Source of the DNA: Duganella aquatilis
GTDB lineage: Bacteria > Pseudomonadota > Gammaproteobacteria > Burkholderiales > Burkholderiaceae_D
Direction of reading: 5' to 3'
Assembly: GCF_009674565.1 (NCBI RefSeq)
Contig: NZ_WKJL01000023.1
Span: forward strand, 1-64,000
DNA length: 64,000 nt
The notes under the pieces were generated by a model. The model did not search any database and had not been told where the DNA came from. It saw only the letters and a list, made by a program, of their open reading frames with translations. Made by a program: the position numbers and the translations under genes. Positions 26,964-35,903 of this stretch are shown here, piece after piece (position 1 is the first letter of the stretch; each line of letters opens with the position of its first letter).

Positions 26964-28259
26964 TTAGATATAAGCGGGCACGCAGCATTGCTTGTGCTCG
27001 ATATGGTGTTCAAATTCTTCGCGGAATTGCTTGATGAACGCACGCATCGGCATAGCCGCCGCGTCGCCCAGCGCGCAAATCGTGCGGCCCTGGATGTTGT
27101 CGCAGATCGAGTTCAATACGTCCAGATCCGACTTGCGGCCCTGACCGTTTTCGATACGGTGGATCATGCGATACATCCAGCCCGTACCTTCGCGGCATGG
27201 GGTGCACTGGCCGCACGATTCTTCAAAGTAGAAGTACGCCAGACGTTCCATTGCCTTGACCATGCAGCGCGTCTCGTCCATGACGATGACCGCGCCCGAC
27301 CCCAGCATCGAACCCGCTTTCGCGATCGAATCGTAGTCCAGGTCGGTTTGCATCATGATCTCGCCGCGCACCACTGGCGCGGACGAACCGCCAGGGATCA
27401 CAGCCTTGATCTTTTTGCCGCCGCGCATGCCGCCTGCCAGTTCCAGCAGTTTGGCGAACGGCGTGCCCAGTGGCACCTCGTAGTTGCCCGGACGCTCGAC
27501 GTCGCCCGAGATCGAGAAGATCTTCGAGCCGCCGTTGTTCGGACGGCCGATCGCCAGGTACTTCTCCGGGCCCATGTTCAGGATGAACGGCACGGCGGCG
27601 AAGGTTTCGGTGTTGTTGATGGTGGTCGGCTTGCCGTACAGGCCGAACGACGCCGGGAACGGCGGCTTGAAGCGCGGCTGGCCTTTTTTGCCTTCCAGCG
27701 ATTCCAGCAGCGCGGTTTCCTCGCCGCAGATGTAAGCGCCGTAACCGTGGTGCGCGTGCAGCTGGAAGCTGAACTCGCTGCCGAGGATCTTGTCGCCCAA
27801 CATGCCGGCGGCGCGCGCCTCTTCCAGCGCCTCTTCAAAGCGGGTGTACACCTCGAAGATCTCGCCGTGGATGTAGTTGTAGCCGACCGTGATGCCCATC
27901 GCGTAGGCGCCGATGGCCATGCCTTCGATCAGCGCGTGCGGGTTGTAGCGCAGAATGTCGCGGTCCTTGAAAGTGCCTGGTTCGCCCTCATCTGAGTTAC
28001 ATACCAGGTACTTCTGGCCAGGGAACTGGCGCGGCATGAAGCTCCATTTCAGCCCGGTAGGGAAACCCGCGCCGCCGCGGCCGCGCAGCGACGAGGCTTT
28101 GAGGTCGGCGATGATCTGTTCCGGGGTGATTTTCTCTTCGATGATGCGGCGCAGGGCGCTGTAGCCGCCGCGCTTGACGTAGTCTTCCAGATGCCAGTTA
28201 TCGCCGTTCAGGCCGGCCAGGATGACTGGATCGATGTGTCGGTCGTGGAGTGACGTCAT
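26964..28259 (-). CDS. nuoF: NADH-quinone oxidoreductase subunit F (FMN, NADH site)
   Basis: 431 aa from the ATG at 28259, which overlaps the nuoE stop by 4 nt. The FMN/NADH glycine-rich loop GRGGAGFPTG is at 60-69, and the N3 [4Fe-4S] motif CGQCTPC starts near Cys349. It accepts hydride from NADH and feeds the cluster chain. Confidence 0.97.
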   Translation of the reverse strand: MTSLHDRHIDPVILAGLNGDNWHLEDYVKRGGYSALRRIIEEKITPEQIIADLKASSLRGRGGAGFPTGLKWSFMPRQFPGQKYLVCNSDEGEPGTFKDRDILRYNPHALIEGMAIGAYAMGITVGYNYIHGEIFEVYTRFEEALEEARAAGMLGDKILGSEFSFQLHAHHGYGAYICGEETALLESLEGKKGQPRFKPPFPASFGLYGKPTTINNTETFAAVPFILNMGPEKYLAIGRPNNGGSKIFSISGDVERPGNYEVPLGTPFAKLLELAGGMRGGKKIKAVIPGGSSAPVVRGEIMMQTDLDYDSIAKAGSMLGSGAVIVMDETRCMVKAMERLAYFYFEESCGQCTPCREGTGWMYRMIHRIENGQGRKSDLDVLNSICDNIQGRTICALGDAAAMPMRAFIKQFREEFEHHIEHKQCCVPAYI

Positions 28260-28735
28260 TTCTTCAATTCCTCCACCAGGGAGTCGATTTTGTCGTTGGA
28301 CATGAAGCTGCACATGCGGTGATTGTTCACCAGCAGCACCGGTGCGTCGCCGCAGGCGCCCATGCACTCGCCTTCCATCAGCGTGAACTCGCCGTCCGCC
28401 GTGGTGTCACGGTAGTCGATGCCCAGCTTCTGTTTCAGGTGGTGCGCCGCGCGCTCGCCGCCCGACAGGGCGCAAGGCAGGTTGGTGCACACGGTGATCT
28501 TGTGTTTGCCGACCGGCTTCAGGTTGTACATATTGTAGAAGGTCGCGACTTCCTGCACGGCAATCGCCGGCATGCGGATGTAGTCGGCCAGTTCCTGCAT
28601 GGTTTCAGGCGAGACCCAGCCCAGTTCGACCTGGGCGTGCGCCAGCGCGGCCATCACGGCCGATTGGCGCTGATCGTCTGGGTACTTGGCCAGCTCGCGA
28701 TCGATTTTTTTGTAGCACTGCTCAGATAACAACAT
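28256..28735 (-). CDS. nuoE: NADH-quinone oxidoreductase subunit E
   Basis: 159 aa, thioredoxin-like fold. The [2Fe-2S] N1a ligands are Cys83, Cys88, Cys124 and Cys128. It forms the NADH-dehydrogenase tip with NuoF. GAGAGG lies about 7 nt before the ATG. Confidence 0.97.
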   Translation of the reverse strand: MLLSEQCYKKIDRELAKYPDDQRQSAVMAALAHAQVELGWVSPETMQELADYIRMPAIAVQEVATFYNMYNLKPVGKHKITVCTNLPCALSGGERAAHHLKQKLGIDYRDTTADGEFTLMEGECMGACGDAPVLLVNNHRMCSFMSNDKIDSLVEELKK

Positions 28736-28752
28736 ACTTTTGCCTCTCGCAC

Positions 28753-30006
28753 TTAGCGGTCAATACTGCCGAACACGATGTCCTGCGTACCAATGATGGT
28801 GACGGCATCGGCAATCATGTGGCCACGCGCCATTTCATCCAGCGACTGCAAGTGTGCGTAGTCTGGAGCGCGCAGTTTCACGCGGTATGGTTTGTTGGCG
28901 CCATCCGACACCAGGTAGACGCCGAACTCGCCTTTCGGATGTTCCACTGCGGAGTAAGCCTCGCCCGGTGGGACGTGGAAGCCTTCAGTGAACAGCTTGA
29001 AGTGGTGGATCAGCGATTCCATGTTGGTCTTCATGTCCACGCGGCCCGGCGGCGCGACCTTGCGGTTGCTGGTCATGACAGGACCCGGGTTGTTGCGCAG
29101 CCATTCGACGCACTGCTTGATGATGCGGTTCGACTGGCGCAGCTCTTCCACGCGCACCAGGTAGCGGTCGTAGCAGTCGCCGTTGGTGCCGATTGGAATA
29201 TCGAAGTCCATCAGGTCGTACACTTCGTACGGCTGGTGCTTGCGCAGATCCCACTGAATGCCCGAACCGCGCAGCATGGCGCCGGTAAAGCCCATCGCTT
29301 TCGCATCTTCCGGCGACACCACGCCGATGCCGACGGTACGCTGTTTCCAGATACGGTTGTCGGTCAGCAGGGTTTCGTATTCGTCGACATAGGTCGGGAA
29401 ACGCGCGGTGAACGCTTCGATGAAGTCCAGCATCGAGCCCTGACGGTCCTTGTTCAGGTTGTCGATGGCCTTGGCCGAACGGATGATCGATGGCTTGTGC
29501 TGCGGCATCGCGTCCGGCAGATCGCGGTAGACGCCGCCCGGACGGTAGTAGGCCGCGTGCATGCGTGCGCCCGACACCGCTTCGTAGCAGTCGAACAGGT
29601 CTTCGCGGTCGCGGAAGCAGTACAGGAACGGGCCCATGGCGCCGACGTCGAGCGCGTGCGCGCCCAGCCACATCAGGTGGTTCAGGATGCGGGTGATCTC
29701 GTCGAACATGACGCGGATGTACTGCGCGCGCAGCGGCACTTCGATGCCCATCAGTTTTTCGATGGCCATGACGTAGGCGTGCTCGTTGCACATCATCGAC
29801 ACGTAGTCCAGGCGGTCCATGTACGGCACCGACTGCAGGTAGGTCTTCTGCTCGGCCAGCTTCTCGGTGCCGCGGTGCAGCAGGCCGATGTGCGGGTCGG
29901 CGCGCTGGATCACTTCGCCGTCCAGCTCCAGCACCAGGCGCAGCACGCCGTGCGCGGCCGGGTGTTGCGGGCCAAAGTTCAGGGTGTAGTTCTTAATCTC
30001 AGCCAT
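28753..30006 (-). CDS. nuoD: NADH-quinone oxidoreductase subunit D
   Basis: 417 aa, related to the large subunit of NiFe hydrogenases without the metal-site cysteines. It forms the quinone-binding pocket with NuoB; GPQHPAAHGVLR near the N-terminus carries the conserved His. NuoC and NuoD are separate genes here, unlike the E. coli fusion. Start overlaps the nuoC stop by 1 nt. Confidence 0.97.
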   Translation of the reverse strand: MAEIKNYTLNFGPQHPAAHGVLRLVLELDGEVIQRADPHIGLLHRGTEKLAEQKTYLQSVPYMDRLDYVSMMCNEHAYVMAIEKLMGIEVPLRAQYIRVMFDEITRILNHLMWLGAHALDVGAMGPFLYCFRDREDLFDCYEAVSGARMHAAYYRPGGVYRDLPDAMPQHKPSIIRSAKAIDNLNKDRQGSMLDFIEAFTARFPTYVDEYETLLTDNRIWKQRTVGIGVVSPEDAKAMGFTGAMLRGSGIQWDLRKHQPYEVYDLMDFDIPIGTNGDCYDRYLVRVEELRQSNRIIKQCVEWLRNNPGPVMTSNRKVAPPGRVDMKTNMESLIHHFKLFTEGFHVPPGEAYSAVEHPKGEFGVYLVSDGANKPYRVKLRAPDYAHLQSLDEMARGHMIADAVTIIGTQDIVFGSIDR

Positions 30007-30599
30007 TATTTAATCCCGTAGTTTTCTTCGCGGATCACACGCGGCACGTTTTCACGCGGCTCGATGGTGACCGGCTGGTAGACCACGCGCTTCTGCTCAG
30101 GGTCGTAGCGCATTTCGACATAGCCCGACACCGGGAAGTCCTTGCGGAACGGGTGGCCGATGAAGCCGTAGTCGGTCAGGATGCGGCGCAGGTCGTTGTG
30201 GTTCTCGAACAGGATGCCGTACATGTCGAAGGCTTCGCGCTCGTACCAGTTGACCGCACGCCACAGCGGGGTCACGGACGGCAGCAGCGGCATGTCGTCG
30301 TCGGCGCAGAACGCGCGCACGCGCACGCGCCAGTTGTGCGTCACCGACAGCAGGTGCACGACCACCGCGAAACGCTGGCCGTCCCAGGCGCCGTCGCCGT
30401 AGTTCAGGTAGTCCACGCCGCACAGGTCGATCGCCTGATCGAAGCCCAGCGTGGCGTCGTCGCGCAGCGTCTGCATCACGCCGTAATAGTCGGCCGCCTT
30501 CACGGTCAGGGTGATTTCACCCAGTGCGACGACGGTAGTAACGCGTTCGCCCAGGGCAGTGCCGAGGGCGGTTTGGAGTTGTTCCAGATGAGTAGTCAT
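30006..30599 (-). CDS. nuoC: NADH-quinone oxidoreductase subunit C
   Basis: 197 aa. The 30-kDa subunit domain contains the signature WYEREAFDMYGILFENH. It is a structural part of the peripheral arm between NuoD and NuoI. The N-terminal 30 residues are variable, as usual. Confidence 0.97.
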   Translation of the reverse strand: MTTHLEQLQTALGTALGERVTTVVALGEITLTVKAADYYGVMQTLRDDATLGFDQAIDLCGVDYLNYGDGAWDGQRFAVVVHLLSVTHNWRVRVRAFCADDDMPLLPSVTPLWRAVNWYEREAFDMYGILFENHNDLRRILTDYGFIGHPFRKDFPVSGYVEMRYDPEQKRVVYQPVTIEPRENVPRVIREENYGIK

Positions 30600-30616
30600 G
30601 TGTTGTAGCGCCCCCG

Positions 30617-31093
30617 TTAGCGTGCGATCGTGTTGGTGCGCTTGATCTTGTTCTGCAACTGCATGATGCCGTACAGCAGGGCCTCAGCGGTTGGCGGACA
30701 GCCTGGCACATACACGTCGACCGGCACGATGCGGTCGCAGCCGCGCACCACGGAGTACGAGTAGTGGTAGTAGCCGCCGCCGTTGGCGCAGGAACCCATC
30801 GAGATGACCCAGCGCGGCTCCGGCATCTGGTCGTAGACCTTGCGCAGTGCCGGGGCCATCTTGTTGCACAGCGTGCCGGCCACGATCATCACGTCGGATT
30901 GACGTGGCGATGGACGGAACACCACGCCGAAGCGGTCCATGTCGTAACGGGCAGCGCCCACGTGCATCATTTCGACCGCGCAGCAGGCCAGACCGAACGT
31001 CATCGGGAACATCGAACCCGTGCGCGCCCAGTTGATCAGCTTGTCGGCCGAGGTGGTGATGAAACCTTCGTTTAATACGCCTTCAATAGCCAT
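30617..31093 (-). CDS. nuoB: NADH-quinone oxidoreductase subunit B (N2 cluster)
   Basis: 158 aa. All four N2 ligands are visible: the tandem Cys37-Cys38 (ACCAVEM), Cys102 and Cys132 (GCPP). It reduces quinone at the NuoD interface. It begins 3 nt after nuoA. Confidence 0.97.
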   Translation of the reverse strand: MAIEGVLNEGFITTSADKLINWARTGSMFPMTFGLACCAVEMMHVGAARYDMDRFGVVFRPSPRQSDVMIVAGTLCNKMAPALRKVYDQMPEPRWVISMGSCANGGGYYHYSYSVVRGCDRIVPVDVYVPGCPPTAEALLYGIMQLQNKIKRTNTIAR

Positions 31094-31096
31094 GGC

Positions 31097-31456
31097 TTAT
31101 TCCCAATCAAGGGCACCTTTCTTCCAGATATACCAAAAACCGACCACGAATTCGGCGATGAACACCATCATCGTAACGAAGCCCTGCCAGCCCAGTTCGC
31201 GCATGGATACGCCCCACGGGAAGAAGAATGCCGTTTCCAGATCGAACAAAATAAAGAGGATTGCGACGAGGTAGTAACGCACGTCGAATTTCATGCGCGC
31301 GTCTTCGAACGCTTCGAAGCCGCATTCATACGGGGACAGCTTGGCTGCGTCGGGCTTTTTCGGGCCCAGGAGATGGCCCAGCACTTGGGGAGCGATACCT
31401 ACGCCGAGACCGACGAGGATGAACAACAGGACGGGGAGATAATTTTCGAGGTTCAC
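31097..31456 (-). CDS. nuoA: NADH-quinone oxidoreductase subunit A
   Basis: 119 aa, three membrane helices. The loop with Cys and acidic residues (SPYECGFEAF) belongs to the quinone-channel region. The start is GTG, giving the family's usual MNLENYLPVLLF N-terminus; there is no obvious Shine-Dalgarno. First gene of the nuo operon. A terminator lies 121 nt upstream, so the operon should have its own promoter in between. A TATAAG sits close to the GTG, but I see no convincing -35. Confidence 0.96.
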   Translation of the reverse strand: MNLENYLPVLLFILVGLGVGIAPQVLGHLLGPKKPDAAKLSPYECGFEAFEDARMKFDVRYYLVAILFILFDLETAFFFPWGVSMRELGWQGFVTMMVFIAEFVVGFWYIWKKGALDWE

Positions 31457-31576
31457 GATTGATGAGCTTATATTGAACGATCAGGTTAAAGGACACATCG
31501 CGCTGTTCTGCGGTGCGCTTAACGTTCGCCCCAATCGTAAAACTGCTCTGACCAGGATCGAACGACACATCCTCGT

Positions 31577-31608
31577 AAAAAAGCCAGCTTGGTACCACCC
31601 TTGCTGGC
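31577..31608 (-). terminator. Rho-independent terminator after tRNA-Leu
   Basis: The stem GCCAGC (31603-31608 on the minus strand) pairs with GCTGGC (31583-31588), followed on the transcript by six Ts (31577-31582). It ends the tpiA-secG-tRNA unit before nuoA. Confidence 0.75.
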
Positions 31609-31618
31609 CTATATTTTC

Positions 31619-31703
31619 TGGTGCCGACGACGAGACTCGAACTCGTACAGCTTGCGCCACTACCCCCTCAAGATAGCGTGTCTACCAATTTCACCACGTC
31701 GGC
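31619..31703 (-). tRNA. leuU: tRNA-Leu (anticodon GAG)
   Basis: An 85-nt class II tRNA. The acceptor GCCGACG (5') pairs with CGTCGGC (3'), followed by A and an encoded CCA. The anticodon stem CTATC/GGTAG holds loop TTGAGGG, anticodon GAG. A long variable arm and T arm (ACGAG-TTCGAGT-CTCGT) are present. The same tRNA lies next to secG in E. coli (leuU). A good promoter and a terminator flank it. Confidence 0.95.
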
Positions 31704-31714
31704 ATAAGGCCGTT

Positions 31715-31743
31715 ATTTTACTTCCTTTTCACGCGGTTGTTAA
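31715..31743 (-). promoter_or_regulatory. Sigma70 promoter for tRNA-Leu
   Basis: On the minus strand TTAACA (31738-31743), a 17-nt spacer and TAAAAT (31715-31720), each 5/6 to consensus. The -10 ends 11 nt before the mature tRNA 5' end, giving a short leader. The rest of the secG-tRNA gap is AT-rich with no gene. Confidence 0.65.
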
Positions 31744-31886
31744 TCCGTATTGCGTCAAAACAAGAAGAAAAACGATAATTCTTTAACTAAATTGATGTAC
31801 TAAAGTTTTTCGCTACGATACTGCCAAAACAATGTGCAAACAACTTAAAAAATTATCAACTGCGCCTAATTAACTACACAATTATA

Positions 31887-32279
31887 TTACTTTGGGATGG
31901 AGTTTGCAGGAGCCGGTGCAGGCGCTGCGACCGGAGCCGAGGCGGCCGGGGCGGCTGGCGTTGCAGGAATGGCATTGGCCGGGGCTGGCGCGGCGGCGGC
32001 CGGCACCTTGTCCATCACACCACCGCTGACGTTGTTGGTCTGGTGGGTGGTGATGTACGACAGGGCCAGCGTGGCGCTGAAGAAGATGGCGGCGGCCACG
32101 CCGGTCGACTTCGACATGAAGTTCGACGAGCCGGTGGCGCCGAACAGGCTGCCGGACGCGCCCGAGCCGAAGGCGGCGCCCATGTCGGCACCCTTACCGT
32201 GCTGAAGCAATACCAGACCGATAATGGCGATTGCCGATACGACCTGCACGATGATAACCAGATTGAACAAGGAGCTCAT
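31887..32279 (-). CDS. secG: Preprotein translocase subunit SecG
   Basis: 130 aa with two membrane helices (about 4-24 and 58-76) and the conserved HGKGADMGAAFGSG loop between them. It assists SecYEG translocation. The C-terminal 45 residues are an Ala/Pro-rich low-complexity tail, common in Oxalobacteraceae-type SecG. The ATG at 32279 is preferred over one five codons upstream because GGAATA is well placed before it. Confidence 0.96.
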   Translation of the reverse strand: MSSLFNLVIIVQVVSAIAIIGLVLLQHGKGADMGAAFGSGASGSLFGATGSSNFMSKSTGVAAAIFFSATLALSYITTHQTNNVSGGVMDKVPAAAAPAPANAIPATPAAPAASAPVAAPAPAPANSIPK

Positions 32280-32350
32280 GTTATTCCATTCCAAATTAAA
32301 AGTTTTGTATCGTTTTGTTTCTACTGCGCTTTTACACTTACGCGTAACGC

Positions 32351-33097
32351 TTAAACCGCCTGAATAATCCCGAGAAAATCAGTCGCCTTTAATGCCGCTC
32401 CGCCGATCAGGCCACCATCGATATCCGGTTGTGCCATCAATTCTTTTGCATTCTCCGGCTTCATGCTGCCGCCGTAGAGTATCTGCACGGTTGCCGCAGC
32501 CGCCGCATTCTTGTTTGCCAGGCAGTTGCGCAGGAAGCGGTGGGCATCCTGCGCGATCTGCGGCGTGGCGGTCTTGCCGGTGCCGATCGCCCAGACCGGC
32601 TCGTAAGCCAGCACGATACTCGCCACCTGCTCCACCTGCAGCGCATCGAGCACGGCCTGCAGCTGGGCGCAGATCACGTCCTCGGTCTGCCCTGCCTCGC
32701 GCTGCGCCAGCGATTCGCCCACGCACACCACCGGCGTCAGTCCGGCGGCCAGGGCCACCACCGCCTTCTGCGCCACCAGCGCATTGCTCTCCTGGTGGTA
32801 GGCGCGGCGCTCGGAGTGGCCGCACAGCACATAGGTCGCGCCGAAGTCGCGCAGCATCGCGGCCGCCACCTCGCCGGTGTAGGCGCCGCTGGCGTGCACC
32901 GACAGATCCTGCCCGCCCCACGCCAGTTCCGTGCCTTCCAGCTCGGCCTGGCACTGCGCCAGGTACGGCGACGGCACGCAGACGGCGCTGTCGGCGCCAA
33001 AGTCGTTCAGGCCGGCGACGATGCCGGACAACAGTGCCGTATTGGCGGCGCGGTTGCCGTTCATTTTCCAGTTCCCGATTACGAGTTTGCGACGCAT
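32351..33097 (-). CDS. tpiA: Triosephosphate isomerase
   Basis: 248 aa TIM barrel. Catalytic Lys11 (GNWKMNG), His94 (CGHSERR) and Glu166 (AYEPVWAIGTG) are all present, plus the phosphate-binding YGGSMKPEN loop. It interconverts dihydroxyacetone phosphate and glyceraldehyde 3-phosphate. It is the first gene of the tpiA-secG-tRNA unit. Confidence 0.98.
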   Translation of the reverse strand: MRRKLVIGNWKMNGNRAANTALLSGIVAGLNDFGADSAVCVPSPYLAQCQAELEGTELAWGGQDLSVHASGAYTGEVAAAMLRDFGATYVLCGHSERRAYHQESNALVAQKAVVALAAGLTPVVCVGESLAQREAGQTEDVICAQLQAVLDALQVEQVASIVLAYEPVWAIGTGKTATPQIAQDAHRFLRNCLANKNAAAAATVQILYGGSMKPENAKELMAQPDIDGGLIGGAALKATDFLGIIQAV

Positions 33098-33124
33098 GGC
33101 TAGCCTAAAGGTTAATAACCCGCC

Positions 33125-33154
33125 ATTTTAACGCGCGCAAAGAAGCACGGTCAA
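33125..33154 (-). promoter_or_regulatory. Sigma70 promoter for tpiA
   Basis: On the minus strand TTGACC (33149-33154), an 18-nt spacer and TAAAAT (33125-33130), both 5/6, 28 nt before the tpiA start codon. Confidence 0.6.
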
Positions 33155-33222
33155 ACAGGCAAAGCGTAGCCCCGGCTCAACAAAACCGTAAATTTACTAC
33201 GCATTTTACAACGAATTGGCCT

Positions 33223-34203
33223 TTAGATCACCTGCAACATGATTTTGCCGACGTGCGAGCTGCTCTCCATCAGCGCGTGGGCGGCGGCGGCCTGCTCCAG
33301 CGGGAAGACGGTGTGGATCACCGGCTTGAGCTTGCGCTCGGCCATCATCGGCCACACGCGTTCCTTGAGTTTTTTGGCGATCGCGCCCTTGAATTCCACC
33401 GAGCGCGGGCGCAAGGTGGAGCCGGTGACGGTCAGCCGGCGGCGCAGCACCTGGGCCATGTCGAGCGTGGCCTTGCCGCCGCCCAGCGTGGCGATGATGG
33501 CGATGCGGCCATCGTCCGCCAGGCAGGAAACCTCGCGTGGCAGGTAGTCTCCGGCCACCATGTCGAGAATCACGTCGACGCCGCGATCGTTGGTCAGCGA
33601 CTTGACGACGGCGCCGAAGTCCTCGGTTTTGTAGTTGATGCCGCGCTCGGCGCCGAGCTTCATGCAGGCCGCCACCTTGTCGTCCGAACCGGCGGTGGCG
33701 AACACCCGGTGGCCCATGGCGCTGGCCAGCTGGATGGCGGTGACGCCGATGCCGGAGCTGCCGCCCTGGACCAATAACGTCTCGCCGGCGGTCAGCTGGG
33801 CGCGGTCGAAAACGTTGCTCCAGACTGTGAAGTAATTTTCCGGAATTGAGGCGGCTTCGAGCATCGACCAGCCTTTCGGGACCGGTAAAACCTGCTGTAT
33901 TGGTGCAACAACGTACTCGGCATAGCCGCCGCCCTGCACCAAAGCGCAGACGTGGTCGCCGATATCGAGGGTGGTGTAGTCCAGATCGCCGTCGACGATT
34001 TCGCCGGCCACTTCCAGGCCGGGGATGTCGGACGCGCCCGGCGGCGGCGCGTAATTGCCCTGGCGCTGGAACACGTCGGGGCGGTTGACGCCGGCCGCGT
34101 GGACCTTGATCAGCACCTCGCCGGCCTTGACGACGGGCATGGGGCGTTCGCAGAGTTTCAGGACATCGGCCGGGCCGGGCTGGGTGATTTCAATCGCGCG
34201 CAT
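33223..34203 (-). CDS. NAD(P)H-quinone oxidoreductase, PIG3-type zinc-independent MDR
   Basis: 326 aa. The medium-chain reductase fold has a GroES-like N-terminal part and a Rossmann domain with the GGSSGIGVTAIQLA motif (about 145-158). The segment ENYFTVWSNVF is typical of the TP53I3/PIG3 quinone oxidoreductase group, which lacks the zinc ligands of alcohol dehydrogenases. It is found upstream of tpiA in related genomes. Confidence 0.92.
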   Translation of the reverse strand: MRAIEITQPGPADVLKLCERPMPVVKAGEVLIKVHAAGVNRPDVFQRQGNYAPPPGASDIPGLEVAGEIVDGDLDYTTLDIGDHVCALVQGGGYAEYVVAPIQQVLPVPKGWSMLEAASIPENYFTVWSNVFDRAQLTAGETLLVQGGSSGIGVTAIQLASAMGHRVFATAGSDDKVAACMKLGAERGINYKTEDFGAVVKSLTNDRGVDVILDMVAGDYLPREVSCLADDGRIAIIATLGGGKATLDMAQVLRRRLTVTGSTLRPRSVEFKGAIAKKLKERVWPMMAERKLKPVIHTVFPLEQAAAAHALMESSSHVGKIMLQVI

Positions 34204-34234
34204 GGGGTGCCTTTCAGGGAAAGCACGATTTTAC

Positions 34235-34298
34235 CCCGCACGGCGATCCGTCACAGGACAGCGCCCTTTTGAAAAATTCTCCCGCACGGCGAGCCGTC
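34235..34298. repeat. Short direct repeat near the QOR gene start
   Basis: CCCGCACGGCGATCCGTC (34235-34252) recurs with one change at 34281-34298, 46 bp apart. No gene is seen here; it lies next to the GTCTGACCCC palindrome. Confidence 0.5.
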
Positions 34299-34303
34299 GC
34301 GGA

Positions 34304-34327
34304 GTCTGACCCCGCATGGGGTCAGAC
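34304..34327. repeat. GTCTGACCCC palindrome, copy 1
   Basis: A perfect 10-bp stem GTCTGACCCC/GGGGTCAGAC around GCAT, between the divergent or unrelated ends of the QOR and Sel1 genes. Related copies lie at 53843-53870 and 59933-59962. Confidence 0.75.
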
Positions 34328-34365
34328 CCCTCTGTCGCTGGTGGGTGGAGGCGCCGCGATGGGTA

Positions 34366-34974
34366 TCAGCCGCCGCCCGTCCGCGACTTCTGCGGCAGCG
34401 GTGTATTCGGTTTCCACGCCGCCGACAAGGCCTGCCCCTCCTCGATCTGCTCCTGCGTCATGCCGCGCGCCACCTGCCCGCGCTGCTCGGCCGCGTTGGC
34501 CGAGCCATTCGCCGCCGCCAGGTTCCACAACATATAAGCAATCACATTATCCTGCGGCACCCCGCCCATGTGATAGCGGTACATCAGCCCCAGCACCTGC
34601 TGCGCCTGCGGATGGCCCTGCTCGGCCGCCTTGCGGAACCAGCCCACCGCCTGCTTGTGGTCCTGGATCACCGCGTTGCCGGTGTAATACATGGCGCCCA
34701 CCACGTACTGGGCGTCGGCCTTGCCCTTGAGCGCGGCCTTGCGGTGCCATTCCAGCGCAATCTTGTAATCCTGCGGCACGCCGCGCCCCATGTAGTACAT
34801 CAGGCCCAGCAGATGTTCGGCATCGGCATTGCCGGCTTGCGCCAGCGGCCGGATTTCTTTCAACGCCACCGCGTAATTCTTGTTGTTGTACGCGGTCGCC
34901 CCTTCGGCGAATCCTGCCATCGCGGCTTGTTGCCAGCCTAGTGCGACGACGATCGCTAGTATGAATTTTTTCAT
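34366..34974 (-). CDS. Exported Sel1-repeat protein
   Basis: 202 aa with a signal peptide (about 1-20). Three Sel1-like repeats of about 36 residues (LLGLMYYMGRGVPQDYKIAL, then GAMYYTGNAVIQDHKQAV, then LGLMYRYHMGGVPQDNVIAY) form an alpha-solenoid, usually a protein-interaction scaffold. The tail is Gly/Pro-rich. It is monocistronic as far as can be seen; partner unknown. Confidence 0.85.
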   Translation of the reverse strand: MKKFILAIVVALGWQQAAMAGFAEGATAYNNKNYAVALKEIRPLAQAGNADAEHLLGLMYYMGRGVPQDYKIALEWHRKAALKGKADAQYVVGAMYYTGNAVIQDHKQAVGWFRKAAEQGHPQAQQVLGLMYRYHMGGVPQDNVIAYMLWNLAAANGSANAAEQRGQVARGMTQEQIEEGQALSAAWKPNTPLPQKSRTGGG

Positions 34975-35008
34975 ATCGCGTTATATAAGGTGTGCTTATT
35001 TGGAGAGC

Positions 35009-35776
35009 TTATTTCCAGCTGACTTTGCCCAGGCCGTCCACGCTGACGTTGCGGTTCAACGGCTTGCCATAAACAATGACCGATCCCAGGCCGCTCAAGT
35101 TCAACGTCGCGTTGGCCTTGGCATTGACGGTGGCGTTGCCCAGGCCGCTCAGGTCGACATCGACCGACTCGGCCTGGAACTGCTGCGCGTTCAGGCTGCC
35201 GACGCCGCCCAGGTTGGCTTTCAGCAACTTGCTGCGACCGCCCAGCGTGATGTAGCCGGCGCCGCGCAGGTCAAGGTCGGCCTCGTCGTTTTCACTGATC
35301 CACAGGTTCATGCTGCCGACGCCGCCCAGGTTGGCCTTCAGCACGCGGTAGTCGCCCACCACCTTCATGCTGCCGGCGCCGTCCATGGTCAATTCCAGCA
35401 GTTCGCCGCTGAAACCGTTGATCTCGGTCGAACCGACGCCTTCCGACACCACCTGGCGCAGATTCGGCAGGATCAGCTCGGCGCGGGAGGTGGAGCGCCC
35501 GACCTTGATGCCGCGCGCCTCGCTCTCCAGGTGCAGGGTGTCGCCGCTCTGCGAGGCGGTCAGCTTGTCCAGGTAGCGCTTTTCGCCGCTGACCTTGAGC
35601 GAGGCCGTGTCGCCCTGGCGCAGCTTGACGTCGATCACGCCGTCCAGCTTGACCCGCACCACGCGGGCGTCAATCGTGATCATGCGCGTCTCGGTGACCT
35701 CGTCGGCTGCTTCGGCACGGCCGAACAATGCGCAAAACGCGGCAAACAGCAAACCGAACTGGAAAAGCTTGTTCAT
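35009..35776 (-). CDS. Exported GIN-domain (DUF2807) protein
   Basis: 255 aa. Signal peptide about 1-23. The remainder contains at least seven short GxG turns (GVGS, GAGS, GVGS, GAGY, GVGS, GLGN, GLGS, GLGK) at intervals of about 18-22 residues, the hallmark of the head GIN-domain beta-helix. AGAGGA stands before the ATG at 35776, so the longer frame is rejected. Such proteins are envelope-associated with unclear roles. Confidence 0.85.
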   Translation of the reverse strand: MNKLFQFGLLFAAFCALFGRAEAADEVTETRMITIDARVVRVKLDGVIDVKLRQGDTASLKVSGEKRYLDKLTASQSGDTLHLESEARGIKVGRSTSRAELILPNLRQVVSEGVGSTEINGFSGELLELTMDGAGSMKVVGDYRVLKANLGGVGSMNLWISENDEADLDLRGAGYITLGGRSKLLKANLGGVGSLNAQQFQAESVDVDLSGLGNATVNAKANATLNLSGLGSVIVYGKPLNRNVSVDGLGKVSWK

Positions 35777-35903
35777 TATCGAATCCTCTGATGTTGATGA
35801 GTAATCATAACCGCCGGGCAGCAGCCAGCACCCCGAATTGCGACGAAATGCACAAAACGGGCACTGGACGACCAATTCCGGGGACTAGCCCTCCCCGGCG
35901 GTT

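Noticed and set aside
24692..27034. 780-codon plus-strand ORF opposite nuoG
   Set aside because: Antisense shadow of nuoG, whose iron-sulfur cysteines are all readable.
31457..31576. Promoter for nuoA
   Set aside because: A TATAAG lies near the start but no acceptable -35 at 16-18 nt; I could not assign one although one must exist in the gap or upstream.
35846..35895. Terminator after the NagX-like gene
   Set aside because: A CCGGGG/CCCCGG stem follows the stop but there is no T-run on the minus-strand transcript.
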